Of a DNA stretch of 64,000 nucleotides, positions 32,995-43,655 are shown piece by piece. Source of the DNA: Aurifilum marmelostoma (Eukaryota; Ascomycota; Sordariomycetes; Diaporthales; Cryphonectriaceae). Every line of letters begins with the position of its first letter. The stretch's first letter is position 1. The notes below the pieces were generated by a model that was not told the origin of the DNA, made no database searches, and saw only the letters and a list, made by a program, of their open reading frames with translations. A program made the translations under genes and the position numbers. The stretch is taken from NCBI GenBank assembly GCA_027559495.1, contig JAMXSV010000023.1, forward strand, positions 2,046,001 to 2,110,000. The letters are read 5' to 3'.

Positions 32995-35272
32995 TTACAC
33001 ACCTCGCATATACCTGGCGCTCGCTCTGCGCTCTCTCTCGCTGCGCCGGATATCCGATGTCGTGGAAGGAGTGTCACTGTCTCGAGCCGAGGACCTGTTT
33101 CCGCTTCTCAGAGAACTCCTTCTGAGACCACTCTGCGATGTTGACACAGGGGTATCGTCCTTGGGCGTCCTTGTTCCTGGTCGCTTGATGGCTGCACGTC
33201 CACGGGCCTGCAGCTCATCATCCAGAGCGAGGAAGCGGTGAATGGTCCTGTGATCTAGTACCCGTTCCTCCTTGTCCCAAGGTCCTTCGCGCTGTGTCTT
33301 GGGCCACACGTACCCGTACAGCTTTGAATGACGTTCGCATCGGGGGCAGGATGATCTTGTGTAGTATGCATTTGGTTGGACAAATGCAACTGAACAGTTC
33401 ATGCATCGCACCCAGGCCATATCTGGCTCGGAGAGAAGGCGTGGCGTCAATTCGTAGTCACCAGGAACTCTGTGGCTGAGGGGGCCAGTTGGAGGCGTGG
33501 GCAGGCGATTGACTTCAGTCAGTGGCAGAGTTTTGTCGCGTTGACGGGCCGGAGCCTCCAAGGAGCGCATCCTCACACGCCCGCGGTTACGTTTTGCTGG
33601 ACTAGCAGACGAAGGCTGGAGGTCCACGAGACCAATTGAGAGAGGATCCGGGGATTCATCTCGTGCACTGCTTGCCTCAACCGGCTCCACCATGGTCTGA
33701 CCCCCAAAGGCCACCGCAAAATGGTCGACTGAGGGTTTTTCGGTGGGGGTACCATGTACTGAGGGTGTATTCAATATATCTCGAATAGACAGACCGTGCG
33801 CTCGCCGTGGATGCCGGGGCGTCTCGAGGATCGGGATAGAGGAAGGCGGAAGCTCGATCGAGCCAGAGAAGGGCGTGACCCCCTGCAAGCCTGCGCTAGC
33901 GGCGTCTTCTGCATCTTGCTCCTGTTTGAGGTTTTCGATGGCTTGCGAGAGTGGTGTGGGATGTGCTATCGCTTCTGCATGGTCGGTCGTGTCGTCTGGG
34001 GTAGTAACGTCCGTGAGCACAGCCTCACCGGCCGATGACTCAGATCTCGAGGCAGCACCGTGTGACCCATCCTCTGAGCTAACACTCCGCTCCATGCGTG
34101 GAGATGCCAGCCCTACATCGTAACGGGTAGTCTTTTGTCTTTTCGCAGGCGTAACGGGTGGCGTTGCAAGACTGGCCAAGTCCCGCTTGCGCTTCGAGCT
34201 ACTACTGCTCACTGGGCCACCGGGCACACTGGACTCGGCGGTCGATGCGCGATCCCCGTCACGCAGGAGTCTGGTTCTCGTCTTGAGGACTTTGGGCCGC
34301 AAGTCCGGAGTGATCGAGGGTGTTCTAGACCTGGATTCTCCCCTACCATACCTCCGTCTGCCTCGCGTGTTGTAGCCCTGCGCTGCGGCTGTGTTGTCCA
34401 GCTCGATACTTTTCTTGACCGGCGCGAAGCCGTCTGGCTGCGTCCAACCGTTGGCAAGGAGGTCCTCGCAGGTCTGACACAAGCACTCGCAGTTGTTCTC
34501 GCCAAAATAATTATCACCGTATGTGACAGTAATCTCCTCCCCCACGGCGATACTCCGAACCGCGACGATGTCGATGCCAGCCTGACCAGTAATAACAAGC
34601 TTGGCATTGGCGCCGCAGTCATGGTTGGCGAAGCGAGCGGGACCCATGAACAGGCTGGCCATCCTACTCCTGCTGCTCACGACGATGCTGAAATCCTTCT
34701 TTCGCACAGACAGGGCTGCTTCCTCCTCGGGGGTGATAAGAACCTGGATTCCTGAGAGGTACTTGATGCTCTCGTTGCGCTTGATGAAGCGGCGCGCCAC
34801 GATGCTGGCCTCGTGTGTGGTCACGGTGTACCTGTTGGTGCTGCTGACCTCGAAGGGGCAGTCGGGAAGGTAGATCTGGGTGTAGCGGCGCATATGCTGC
34901 TTGAAGTCGAGTTTCTCCTTGGGGGACTTGAGCGCATTGTAAAATCGTCTCAGGCCGTCGGTGGCAAGTAGTTTCTGCTCGGCGACCTCGATATCGGGGT
35001 TCACTATTAGATGCGACTGTATGATCTTGGTGATCTCCTCCTCCTTGACGCCACGGGACGGGTGGTACGAAGGTCGGTTCTTGGGAATTGTGGTCCAGTA
35101 GTATGCCTGCAGATACGAAGGTCAGCTGTCAATGCGCGCAGATGCCCTGCCGGCCCAGACATGCGCATACCCGATCGACGAGCGCATCTGTCAACATGTC
35201 ATCGTAAGAAGACAATTGCGCCAGCGACAGCGCCGGCTTTCTTGCGCCGCAGCTCGCGCTCGAACGAGACAT
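32995..35272 (-). CDS. set9: Histone-lysine N-methyltransferase Set9 (H4K20, Suv4-20 family)
   Basis: Two exons, 35272-35171 and 35106-32995, with a 64 nt intron (GTATGC...CAG), encode 737 residues. The N-terminus has the family-specific opening LSLAQLSSYDDMLTDALVDR, then AYYWTTIPKNRPSYHPSRGV and EEEITKIIQSHLIVNPDIEV. The SET domain follows: RRYTQIYLPDCPFEVSSTNR, FANHDCGANAKLVITGQAGI (the NHxC element) and EEITVTYGDNYFGENNCECL. Post-SET cysteines end in CECLCQTCEDLL. The rest is a long disordered tail of Ser, Pro and Arg, with a late zinc-like CxxC pair (WVRCMNCSVAF ... SSCPRCERH). The enzyme methylates histone H4 Lys20 in chromatin, with roles in DNA-damage response and heterochromatin. It is a single-copy housekeeping gene. 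Confidence 0.93.
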
Positions 35273-36962
35273 CCTTGGAAGTAAGTCGCGGCCGTTTGCA
35301 ACCAATTGTGTTGGTGTGTTGGTAGTCCTGTGTCTGTTTCGTATGCGTCGTTGCGGTAAAAGGCAGGATCAGAAAGGGATGGACCCGCCGGAGAAGCTGG
35401 TGAAAGAGTGTGGATCGTGATGATGACAATGAGCGGACGCAGGCTGACAGGCAGAAGGAATGTCGCTCAATTGCAGCTGCAAAGTTGAAGCAAGAAAAAA
35501 GAGAAAAGTGATTGGGTAAGTTGCGAACGCAGCCAGCCGCAAGAATGGGCGGTCGAAGGGAGGAAATGAGGGCTGACGGCAGCAGAGCGGCTGAGGGTGG
35601 GAGGGTGGTGATATGTGCTACGGGCGAGGGCGAAGAAGAGATTCGACCCAGAGGAGAAAATTCAGCGGCGATGAGTGGTCGCCGAGGCTAGTTGAAGATT
35701 GGCAACCCAACCAGGTACGGCGACAACAAGTATCACAAACGGCGCAGGCAAAGGTTGTCACCTCAATGCAAGGTGTTCGTTCCTCTGCGCCGTCGCACAA
35801 TTGAGTACTTGTATGGTACTCTGGTAAATTGGATGAGATCCGGGCTGCAGAGGGATTTGCGCTTTCCTCGATTCCGACCCTGCAAAGAAATCCAGCTGTC
35901 GTCATAAGGTTTCGATGTACCCCTATAGAGTAAGGGGACCGAGTGCAGGGGTGAGGTGACGGCCAATGCACGCAAGGGTAATGACGACCAGGCCTTGTTT
36001 GCAGGAGGGCTGAACACGGCTGCAGAAGGTACGAGGTACGAGGTACCTTACCTTAGTTGGGATGAAGCGCGGGAGAACCCAGCTGAGGAGGAAGAGGGCG
36101 AGGACGGTCGGGAAAGGGTTAGGGGGGGATGGGGGAGGCCAGGAACGACTCGAGCCCGCATGCGGAAGTATCATGGGACAAAGAAAAAGATATATATGAC
36201 AGGGGGTGGGGGAAGAAATAGAGGGAGGGCACTAATGATTCGAGAGTCGGAAGAGGGATCGGGGAGCGTGGGTGGTCTTCAGAAGCCTTGCCTTGATCAC
36301 ATTAGAACAAACACTGGCTCAGGTGTCAGGACTGAGTGCTACTTGCAGTACTGTGAGCAGGCCCACCACTGCCTATAGGCTGTGATGAGACAATTCCTTG
36401 TTTTCTTTCCCTCCTCGTCCTTTCGACTTCCTTTTTTCTTCCCAATGGGGGTCGCAGAGCCCATCAAATCATCGTTAGCGGGCAAGGTTTGGATGGGGGG
36501 ATGGCGAATCCCCACACCAAAATTGGAGTGGCAGGGCAACGGATGGATCTCATGAGCAGCCCCCGGTTCTATCGATCCAGGGGTGGGATGGCGCTGTGAA
36601 ACCCTGGAAGTGCTTGGAAGGTCGCACCTGAGGGGCGGCCCGAGCTGGAAAAAGCAGCTGGAGAGTCAGGGCCCAGAACCTGAATGGCCCAGTGGGTGGG
36701 AAAGGTGCCCAAGCTTTGCTTTGGGATCCCTGCGCTGCAAACCTCCACAGGGGTGCAACGTCTGCACCAATACTATAGTACTATGCATGGTCCCGGAATG
36801 CAGCATCCCTGCGCCTGAGGACAGCTTCTTTTCTTTGCCGGGGGCAGAGCGGCAGATTTTACAACGTCAGGTTCCCAACCCTCGCCGCAGCTCACGACCT
36901 AGACAGCCACCACCGACACCATCAGCCCCGAGAGCGGTCGCAAGGGCCACATAACAGTCAAT
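35273..36962. other. Intergenic between set9 and uL14m, divergent promoters
   Basis: The two genes point away from each other. Purine-rich stretches (GGGAGG, GGGGGATGGGGGAGG) at about 36060-36220 are the main compositional feature, with a GTACGAGGTACGAGGTACC direct repeat at 36029-36049. No gene is seen. Confidence 0.5.
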
Positions 36963-37444
36963 ATGATTCAATTAAAAGTGTGTACCTGGCCGAAAAGAGA
37001 GAGAATGAGAGACTCGAAGACGAAGAGAGCACCAGAAAGCTGACTGACATCGTCTTTTCGTAGACTATGCTCAACTGCATCGACAACTCCGGCGCCAGCA
37101 TCGTCGAATGTGCCATGATAGTCGGTCAGAAACGCCACGCCTCGATCGGCGACCGCATCGTCTGCGTCGTCCAGCAACAGCGCTCTGCCACGGGTGAGGG
37201 CATGGCTTCGGCCAGCGCCGCCAACAAGGTCAAGCGCGGCGACATCCGCCACGCTGTTGTCGTGCGCACAAAGTACAAGGTCCAGAGGATAGATGGAAGC
37301 GTCATCAGGTTCGACGACAATGCCTGTGTGCTGCTGAACAAGGGCGGCGAGCCCATTGGGAGCCGGATCAACGGCGTGGTCGGCCAGGAGCTGCGGAGGA
37401 AGAACTGGAGCAAGATTCTGAGCATGGCACCTATGCACGCATAG
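36963..37444 (+). CDS. Mitochondrial large ribosomal subunit protein uL14m
   Basis: A five-codon first exon (36963-36977, MIQLK) is joined across an 86 nt intron (GTGTGT...TAG) to exon 37064-37444, giving 131 residues. The start is secure because MIQLKTMLNCIDNSGA is the conserved opening of L14 proteins, including bacterial RplN and yeast Mrpl38. The rest fits: DRIVCVVQQQ, KRGDIRHAVVVRTKYKVQRI (the L14 signature region), FDDNACVLLNKGGEPIGSRI and a C-terminus VVGQELRRKNWSKILSMAPM. The protein sits at the subunit interface near the GTPase-factor side of the mitochondrial ribosome. The length matches the mitochondrial form without a long transit peptide. Confidence 0.92.
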
Positions 37445-38428
37445 ACGAATCAGGCTTCCTTTTCGGACACAGGCAAAAGGTTCGTGTGCCATTTGGAAGT
37501 CGGGTTCTGTCATAACCTTAACGAACAGCGACGGAATTCACTCGCATACGTATACGAGTGACGACACACGATGCAACTATGGAAAGATGATGGTGAAGCA
37601 GGACACGAGGCAAGTTGAACAGGCCAGCTGTCAATGGTTGGCACAAGGACCAGTCGTGCGACGCGCTGGCGGGGAACAAGGCGTAAGAAAGGGATGTCAA
37701 GGGACGGCTATATACCACCACTCAATACTTGAAAATAGCATGGAAGGCGCCAAAAGTTTTATTAAAAATTTACGTACAGCTCGATGAGAGCGAATCAAGA
37801 ATAATTCATGAAAGAAGAAAAAATAATGGCTGTGACCCAGATATTGAAACAGCGAATGGAATTATCGCTGGCTGATTATGGATAACGTAGCCTGAAGAGA
37901 ACCTCTTTCCATCTGATTTTGTCCACAACTCCCGCCCCAAGGGGGGCGCCCACCGTAGTTCTATTTCCAGATAATCTGCCCGTTCTTCTTTTTCTAGTCC
38001 TGACCTGAACTCCATGCTGGAAAAAAAAAAGCATATAAGAATACCCTTCAAAACCCCACTCAAGCATTTGGTCCAGGATGCGGGAAATTCTCCAAAGACA
38101 GCTGTTCGGCTGACAGCACGTCTTGCGACATGGATGTATCAAGCGCGGAGGAATTCGCAGGCTGTGGCTCCGGATGAGGCGGCACCGAGGGGGTTTGCGT
38201 TTCTGCGGACAGAGTTCTCGACATTGACCGTGCAGATGCCCAGCCGTGCGACTCGGAAGGCGTTGGACTCCATCCATGAGAGGGCGGCCAGGGCGCCTCA
38301 GTAGATGGCATCTGGACCTGATCAGAACAGGGGGAGTCTGGACACTGAGCGAAGGCCGTTGGTTCGCGAAGAGTAGCTAAAGATGGGCGACTGAAGAACA
38401 CTTTTCCCGTGGTGGGTCGAGAACCATC
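37445..38428. other. Convergent intergenic space between uL14m and RPB9
   Basis: Two convergent genes end here. A 10-base A run lies at 38020-38031. Open frames on both strands between 37860 and 38400 are short and have no family signature; they probably cover 3' UTR sequence. Confidence 0.5.
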
Positions 38429-39525
38429 CTATTGGTAGATCTCACCACAAGAGCAGCAAACATAGTACAGTTTCTGGAGACATATCGTCAGAATGTGTTA
38501 TAAGAGGAGGGAAGGGGGCTGGATGGCATACCATGCCGGTATCTCTGGTTCGCTGTTGCGACTGGAAGAAGACAGCCTCCTCGTGACCGCAGGCGGGACA
38601 CTTCTTGTCCGAGCGAGGAAGCTAGAAGAAAAAAACAGTACAAACGACATGTCAGCAGCAGGTCTTGAACAAGAGAAGAATTATGCAGCGCATCATCTTC
38701 TTAGACAACATCCCGCCCCTGAATCATTATGATTATCCTCTTCCCCTTCAAGTGCTATGCATGCCACTGTGAATGTGCTCTGATTGGAGCCGGGAGAGGG
38801 GAGAGAGCCCAGTCGAGGGGGTGTGGTCTGAAGGCTCGGCAAAATGTCGTAGGCAAGGTCGTATACCGTGTGGGATGGTGTGCAGGACGAGCGGTAAGTG
38901 CCCCTACTTCTCAGGTTCCCAGTCGGCCATGTCGTCGTCAAACTCGAGGTCCATGTCGGCGTCCATGGACCCGATGTCCAAGCTGCTGATCTCCTCAAGC
39001 ACTCGACTCCAGGAGTCCTCCGCATCTGACGAGGCAAGTATTGGAGCGGCCAGCTCGGCCTGGTAGGACCTAGGAGGGGTTGAGGGCGAATCGGCGCCAG
39101 GATCGAGCTCACAGGGGCCGAGGGCCGCGGGGACGGCGGCAGGACGGGTCTCGCAATCAGAGCACATGATCACCTGGCCGCAGCAGCCACACATGGCAAG
39201 GGCAGCAGAAGGGGGAGGGCGGGGAAGGAGGATTGGAGGTGTCTTTTGTGTTGGGGCCACCAACCGTGGGGTCGAGGGCGACGTCGTGGGTGACGCCTGC
39301 TGTGTCTCCTGCCTGGCTCTTGAGGATATTACGGTAAACGCAGTTGGAGGTAGCGTTCTCGGTATGCTGGCAGGTCCTGCACTGGTACATCAGGCGACGA
39401 GCCTCCTTGTCCTCCTTGGGATACAGCATGTTGGAGCACTCGCGGCAAAAGAGGATGGACACGGGCATGTTGCCATGCTTCTGGGGCACCTGGGCCGCAT
39501 CAGACTCTTGCGGGGTGGATGACAT
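38429..39525 (-). CDS. RPB9: RNA polymerase II subunit Rpb9
   Basis: Exons 39525-39265, 38621-38532 and 38473-38429 encode 131 residues. The N-terminal zinc ribbon is ILFCRECSNMLYPKEDKEAR with the partner CRTCQHTENATSNC. The C-terminal ribbon is LPRSDKKCPACGHEEAVFFQ, then RTRDTGMKLYYVCCSCGEIY. Both CxxC pairs of each ribbon are intact and DPT/LPRS is joined exactly where homologs continue. The subunit governs start-site choice, fidelity and TFIIS-stimulated cleavage by Pol II. The last intron is 58 nt, but the first (38622-39264) is 643 nt with an unusual GTTGGT donor and contains an open frame with strong coding bias (separate entry). The N-terminal extension before the ribbon is about 25 residues. 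An upstream in-frame extension exists but lacks similarity. Confidence 0.9.
38904..39194 (-). CDS. Possible nested small acidic protein inside the RPB9 intron
   Basis: On the same strand as RPB9 and inside its long first intron, an ATG in good context (GCCATGTG) opens 96 codons beginning MCGCCGQVIMCSDCE and ending DLEFDDDMADWEPEK. Third positions are largely G or C (GAC, GAG, ATC, GCC), as in the real genes nearby, and the product has a CxxC-like cysteine cluster followed by an acidic C-terminus. I know no family. It could be a nested gene, or an alternative 3' exon of RPB9 that replaces the second ribbon. Confidence 0.35.
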   Translation of the reverse strand: MCGCCGQVIMCSDCETRPAAVPAALGPCELDPGADSPSTPPRSYQAELAAPILASSDAEDSWSRVLEEISSLDIGSMDADMDLEFDDDMADWEPEK

Positions 39526-41766
39526 CGTGTCGAGGTCGATTGGCGTCGTTGATGAAAAGGGGAGAGTCTTGTTCTTTCTCGAGGTAGGGTGTAGTCGCGA
39601 ATGTGATCTTTTCGGTGGCGATGTTGTTCGGCAGGTCTCGGGTTCCAGTTCGGACTGGGACTTGAAAATACCTTTGATTTCGCAACCGGTGGTGAGATAC
39701 TTCAAAAGAAAGAACACAGCGTATGTTGCGGTTCGTGGTAGTTCATCGAGAGGAAATTGTGTAAAAGAATAGTTGATGGTGAAGGAGTCGGGGGAGACTG
39801 ATCGAAGGCGGGAGACGCAGGCTGTTTTTGAGCCCCGAGCACAGACGCGGTCTCTCAAGTGGCTGCAGGGGTGTGTGATCTAGTCCTACAGTGGGGCGCC
39901 AGTGATTCAGGCAACCGCTTCGTCACTGCATACGATACTGTATTGGGTCTTGGTGCTTGGCTATGTTGTACTATATAAGTAGCACCAGGGCCACAGGCTT
40001 GAGGAGACTACTTAGTACTGAACGAATCCTGCGATACTGGCTTTCACCCAACATGGCGTCAACGTGTTGGGACTTTTACATTGTCACTCTGGTGCTGCTT
40101 TAAAGCGCAGCCTTTGAGGAACCGCCAGTCATCCTAGCTTACCGAGCCACTGCGCATGTCAACAGCCAGCCCTACGCTACGCGGTTGAGTCATCCCGATC
40201 AGCGTAGCCCCAATGCGACCACAAATACTTGATTTTGTCACAGTACTACAGTACCGCAGCATTATGGTATATGCCTTTTCTTCCCCCCTTCCTTTTTCCG
40301 CTCCCTTTTGAATTCTCCCTCTTGTTCACCATGTCCGCAAGGCTGTCTGAGACGCCTCGTCTGTCGGTGTCGCGTGTGGAATCAATTGCTCCGTTGTGAT
40401 TTCTCCAGCTATTGGTCGTATAGCTAAGTCTTTTGTCTCTCTGCCCAGGTCGTATGTTATCCCGCCACAACACCGACCTAGTGTGGATTTAGCAACCAAA
40501 ATAATGAAGTCATGAGCGAACATCTATTCTTAATCATGATATGCTTCTGCAGATGTGCCCGCTGCCATCACGAGCATGCAGCACGTTGCCATAGAACATG
40601 CCATCATCAAGTTGATTAATAATCGCGGAAACCATCCGAGGACGAGGTCCTGCCACCTATGCGTGCCGGCTTAGGAAGGGGACCTGACAGCGCTTGAGTG
40701 GCCATGCCAGGATAAATTCTGTGGCCTTAGTTGTAGTGAAAAACCACGCACAATGCTAGATGCGTACAAAGTAGAAGACCTCCTGCAGTCCAGATGCTCC
40801 ACGCAGACTTATTCGCTACACACCCCCTAAAGTGCTTGTACATCACCATGTACAGACGTTCCCGCCAAGGAACGTCAAATGATCGACGACAGGTTTCCCC
40901 TCCTGGGCACCCCGGAGGATGCATTGTGCCTGGATGGGCAGCGCGGGTGATCTCATCACATACACACAAGCAGATCGGGGCTAGCTGCTGCTGTTCAGCA
41001 GGTCGTGAACGCCTGCCTTCTCGGCCTTCCTTGTGGCGAGGGACAAAGAATGGTCACGATGGCACCCTCATCTTCCGTCCTTGTCCTCAGGAACCCCCTG
41101 CGTCGGGGGCTGAAACCCCACATCTCTTTCCCACAATAGATGCCCTCGTGATGTTCGTCCTTCCCGGGCGCCTTGTCCACCTATGCGCATCATAAACTTT
41201 AACTTTTGCCGCAAAGCCTTGGTGATATATCGGAGGCGTATCTGGGTGCGAACCCACGGTTCTCGATCGTCCATATGTGAGACATACCCTTTACCTAGCG
41301 GCTCCCATGAAAGAAGGAAGAAAAAAAGAGAAAAGGAGCAGTCAATAATGATATGGTACAGGTTGAAGTCTTGGCCCGTGCACCTCTAGCCCCTAGTATG
41401 CCTTTCTAACTGCCCCCCTCCCCCCTCATCCCCCACCTTGGCTAGGCCTCCCCTTCCTTCTGTCTTTCCCCGGCCAGTGAAGTTCTTGGTGAAAAACAGC
41501 GCTAGGCCCCACTTCCGCCCCTCGCTCATGTCCCCCCTGTATGTACAGTAAAGTTTGGTTACGTCGCTTGGTCAACCTTGCACGGCGCATCCCACCTCCC
41601 ATCGACCACTCATCTTCAACTCGCCCCAAATTTGTGACATCGGCACTTTACATTTAAAAACGGTACATATCGGTTGCTTTTCTTTCTTGCCTCGTTCCAT
41701 GAAGAGCAATACGAGATAATCAAGGAAACACTCTTTTCAGAAACACATAACTGTAAAACCGTCAAC
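39526..41766. other. 2.2 kb divergent intergenic space between RPB9 and ESS1
   Basis: The two genes point away from each other. The RPB9 side stays open in frame upstream to 39858, which I read as leader. The ESS1 side is C/T-rich at 41400-41620. A C-rich block CCCCCCTCCCCCCTC lies near 41414-41430. No further gene is seen. Confidence 0.5.
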
Positions 41767-42813
41767 ATGGCTGATACTCAGGCAAGTTTATACAAGACAT
41801 GCTCTCACCCAATGTTTACCAGAACCTCTCCCTGCCTGCCCTTCAACTCCAGCTATGCACCCAGAGCTAGAGTGATACCTCAGTCAAATGAAGCACGGAG
41901 CGGCTTTCCCTTGGGATACCACCATCATTATGATGCTTCACAGCTGACAACGTGGATCTCGCCCCCGAACAGGAGACCGGTCTTCCCCCCAACTGGGAGG
42001 TCCGTCACAGCAACTCCAAGAACCTTCCCTACTACTTCAACTCCCTCGAGAAGAACAGTCGTTGGGAGCCACCCGCTGGAACCGACACCGAGAAGCTCAA
42101 GGTCTACATGGCAAAGCATCACAGCCCCGCGACCGCCGGTAACATCGGTGGAGGGGAGGGCAAGATCCGCGCTGCACATCTGCTGGTCAAGCACACCGAG
42201 TCCAGACGACCCTCAAGCTGGAAAGAGGTACGTTCGACGGGCCTAGAACTTTGGGAAGATCGAGCCGTTTTGAGGGAAGAAAGGATAAGACGCATATATG
42301 AAGAAGAAAAAGGAAAGGGCGATGGGGCCAAGTATAAAGAAGAAACGAGGCGGCCGGCAACATCGCAGGGTGGCTGTGTCGCCTAGGACTACGGTCTTTT
42401 TTTGACCGATTCGATCTACGGAATCAGCTTGATGCTGCGCTCCTAGGGCCATATTACAAGGCTAACAAATTGATTCAACCCGAGTATAGGCCGAGATCAC
42501 TCGCTCCAAAGACGACGCGAGGAAGATCATCGAAGGCTACCAGGATCGCATCAAGAGCGGCGAGGTCAGCCTGGGCGAGCTGGCTGTCACCGAGTCCGAC
42601 TGTAGCAGTGCTAGGAAGCGCGGCGATCTGGGGTATTTTGGCAAGGGCGACATGCAGCAGGCCTTTGAGGAGGCTGCGTTTGCCCTTAAGCCTGGCGAGA
42701 TCTCGGGTGTCGTGGATACCGCGAGCGGGCTGCATCTGATCGAGCGGTATGTATTTTCAAGGTGCCGTTCCATTTGAAATGCGTCCTACTGACAACGATG
42801 TAGTCTCGAGTAG
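41767..42813 (+). CDS. Peptidyl-prolyl cis-trans isomerase Ess1/Pin1 (WW + parvulin)
   Basis: Four exons, 41767-41785, 41944-42227, 42490-42746 and 42804-42813, encode 189 residues. The 19-nt first exon ends ...CAGGCAA before a GTTTAT donor. This choice is required by the frame, although a better-looking GC donor (CAG/GCAAGT) overlaps it. The WW domain is LPPNWEVRHSNSKNLPYYFN through SRWEPP. The parvulin domain starts IRAAHLLVKHTESRRPSSWK and continues with SDCSSARKRGDLGYFGKGDM, QQAFEEAAFALKPGEISGVV and the typical end GLHLIERLE. The Cys in SDCSSA and the His in AAHLLVKH are the active-site positions. The enzyme isomerises phospho-Ser/Thr-Pro bonds, notably in the Pol II C-terminal domain. 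The last exon is only 10 nt. Confidence 0.93.
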
Positions 42814-43655
42814 GACTTAAACAGACATCAGAACGGAGGACAGACGGAGGGGGAAGGGAAGAGAGGACATGTTTCATGCCGAGCTCGTACTATTCGATGT
42901 CCACCGCAGCCGTTTTGGAGAGATATGAAAGGATCCTTGCACATGACTGCGAATACCAAGAATAACAATACTTACGTGATAGGCTTTGCGAACATGGATG
43001 TATGAACTCTGGCGGGTGCCGTGCCATATTCTGATATTGCGTGCTTCCAAGACCGAGCCACAGAATCAGTCGTTCAACATCATCGATCGGAAAATATGCC
43101 TTCGTCACCCGTTGTCTTAGGTGACCCAGGCTCGATTTCATCAGCGCAGCTGCGCCAGGACAGGCTGAGTTGACCTGACGCTTGTTTTCCTCCCTTTCGA
43201 AATCACTGACAACGTCCAGCCAGCGAGTCGCGGCCTGGAGACTGACAATGTTACACACCATCGGCATGCATGTAGAGACCATTTCTGGCTCTCATGGATA
43301 TGGGCTCGCTGCTTTGGACACTGCGACCCTATAGACCCGTTAATTTTAGATTGCCAGTGATCTTTGTAATATGAGCATAGTATGCACCGTGCTCGGGTTA
43401 CGACGCCTCATGACCATCGAGCGCATAGTCCCTGAGGATTTTAGAGGGCCAATACAGTTATGTCCGCCTAGACGTCGCCTAGAGCGCCAACCCTGAAGCC
43501 GGGTCCAAACAGTAAACGAATTATTCATTCAGCTCATCAGCGAGATCACATAGAGGCATAATACCATCTTTTCAAGGCACCATCGTTGAAGCAGACCGCC
43601 TCCTCCAGATTTCTCCGTCTTGGGTGGCTCTCTCGTAGAGGCCATGAAGCATTCA
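42814..43655. other. Convergent 3' intergenic space
   Basis: ESS1 and the LrgA/LrgB-like gene end here. Only short frames are present. No gene is seen. Confidence 0.55.

Noticed and set aside
39526..39858. N-terminal extension of Rpb9
   Set aside because: In frame but with no similarity to Rpb9, which normally starts close to the first zinc ribbon.
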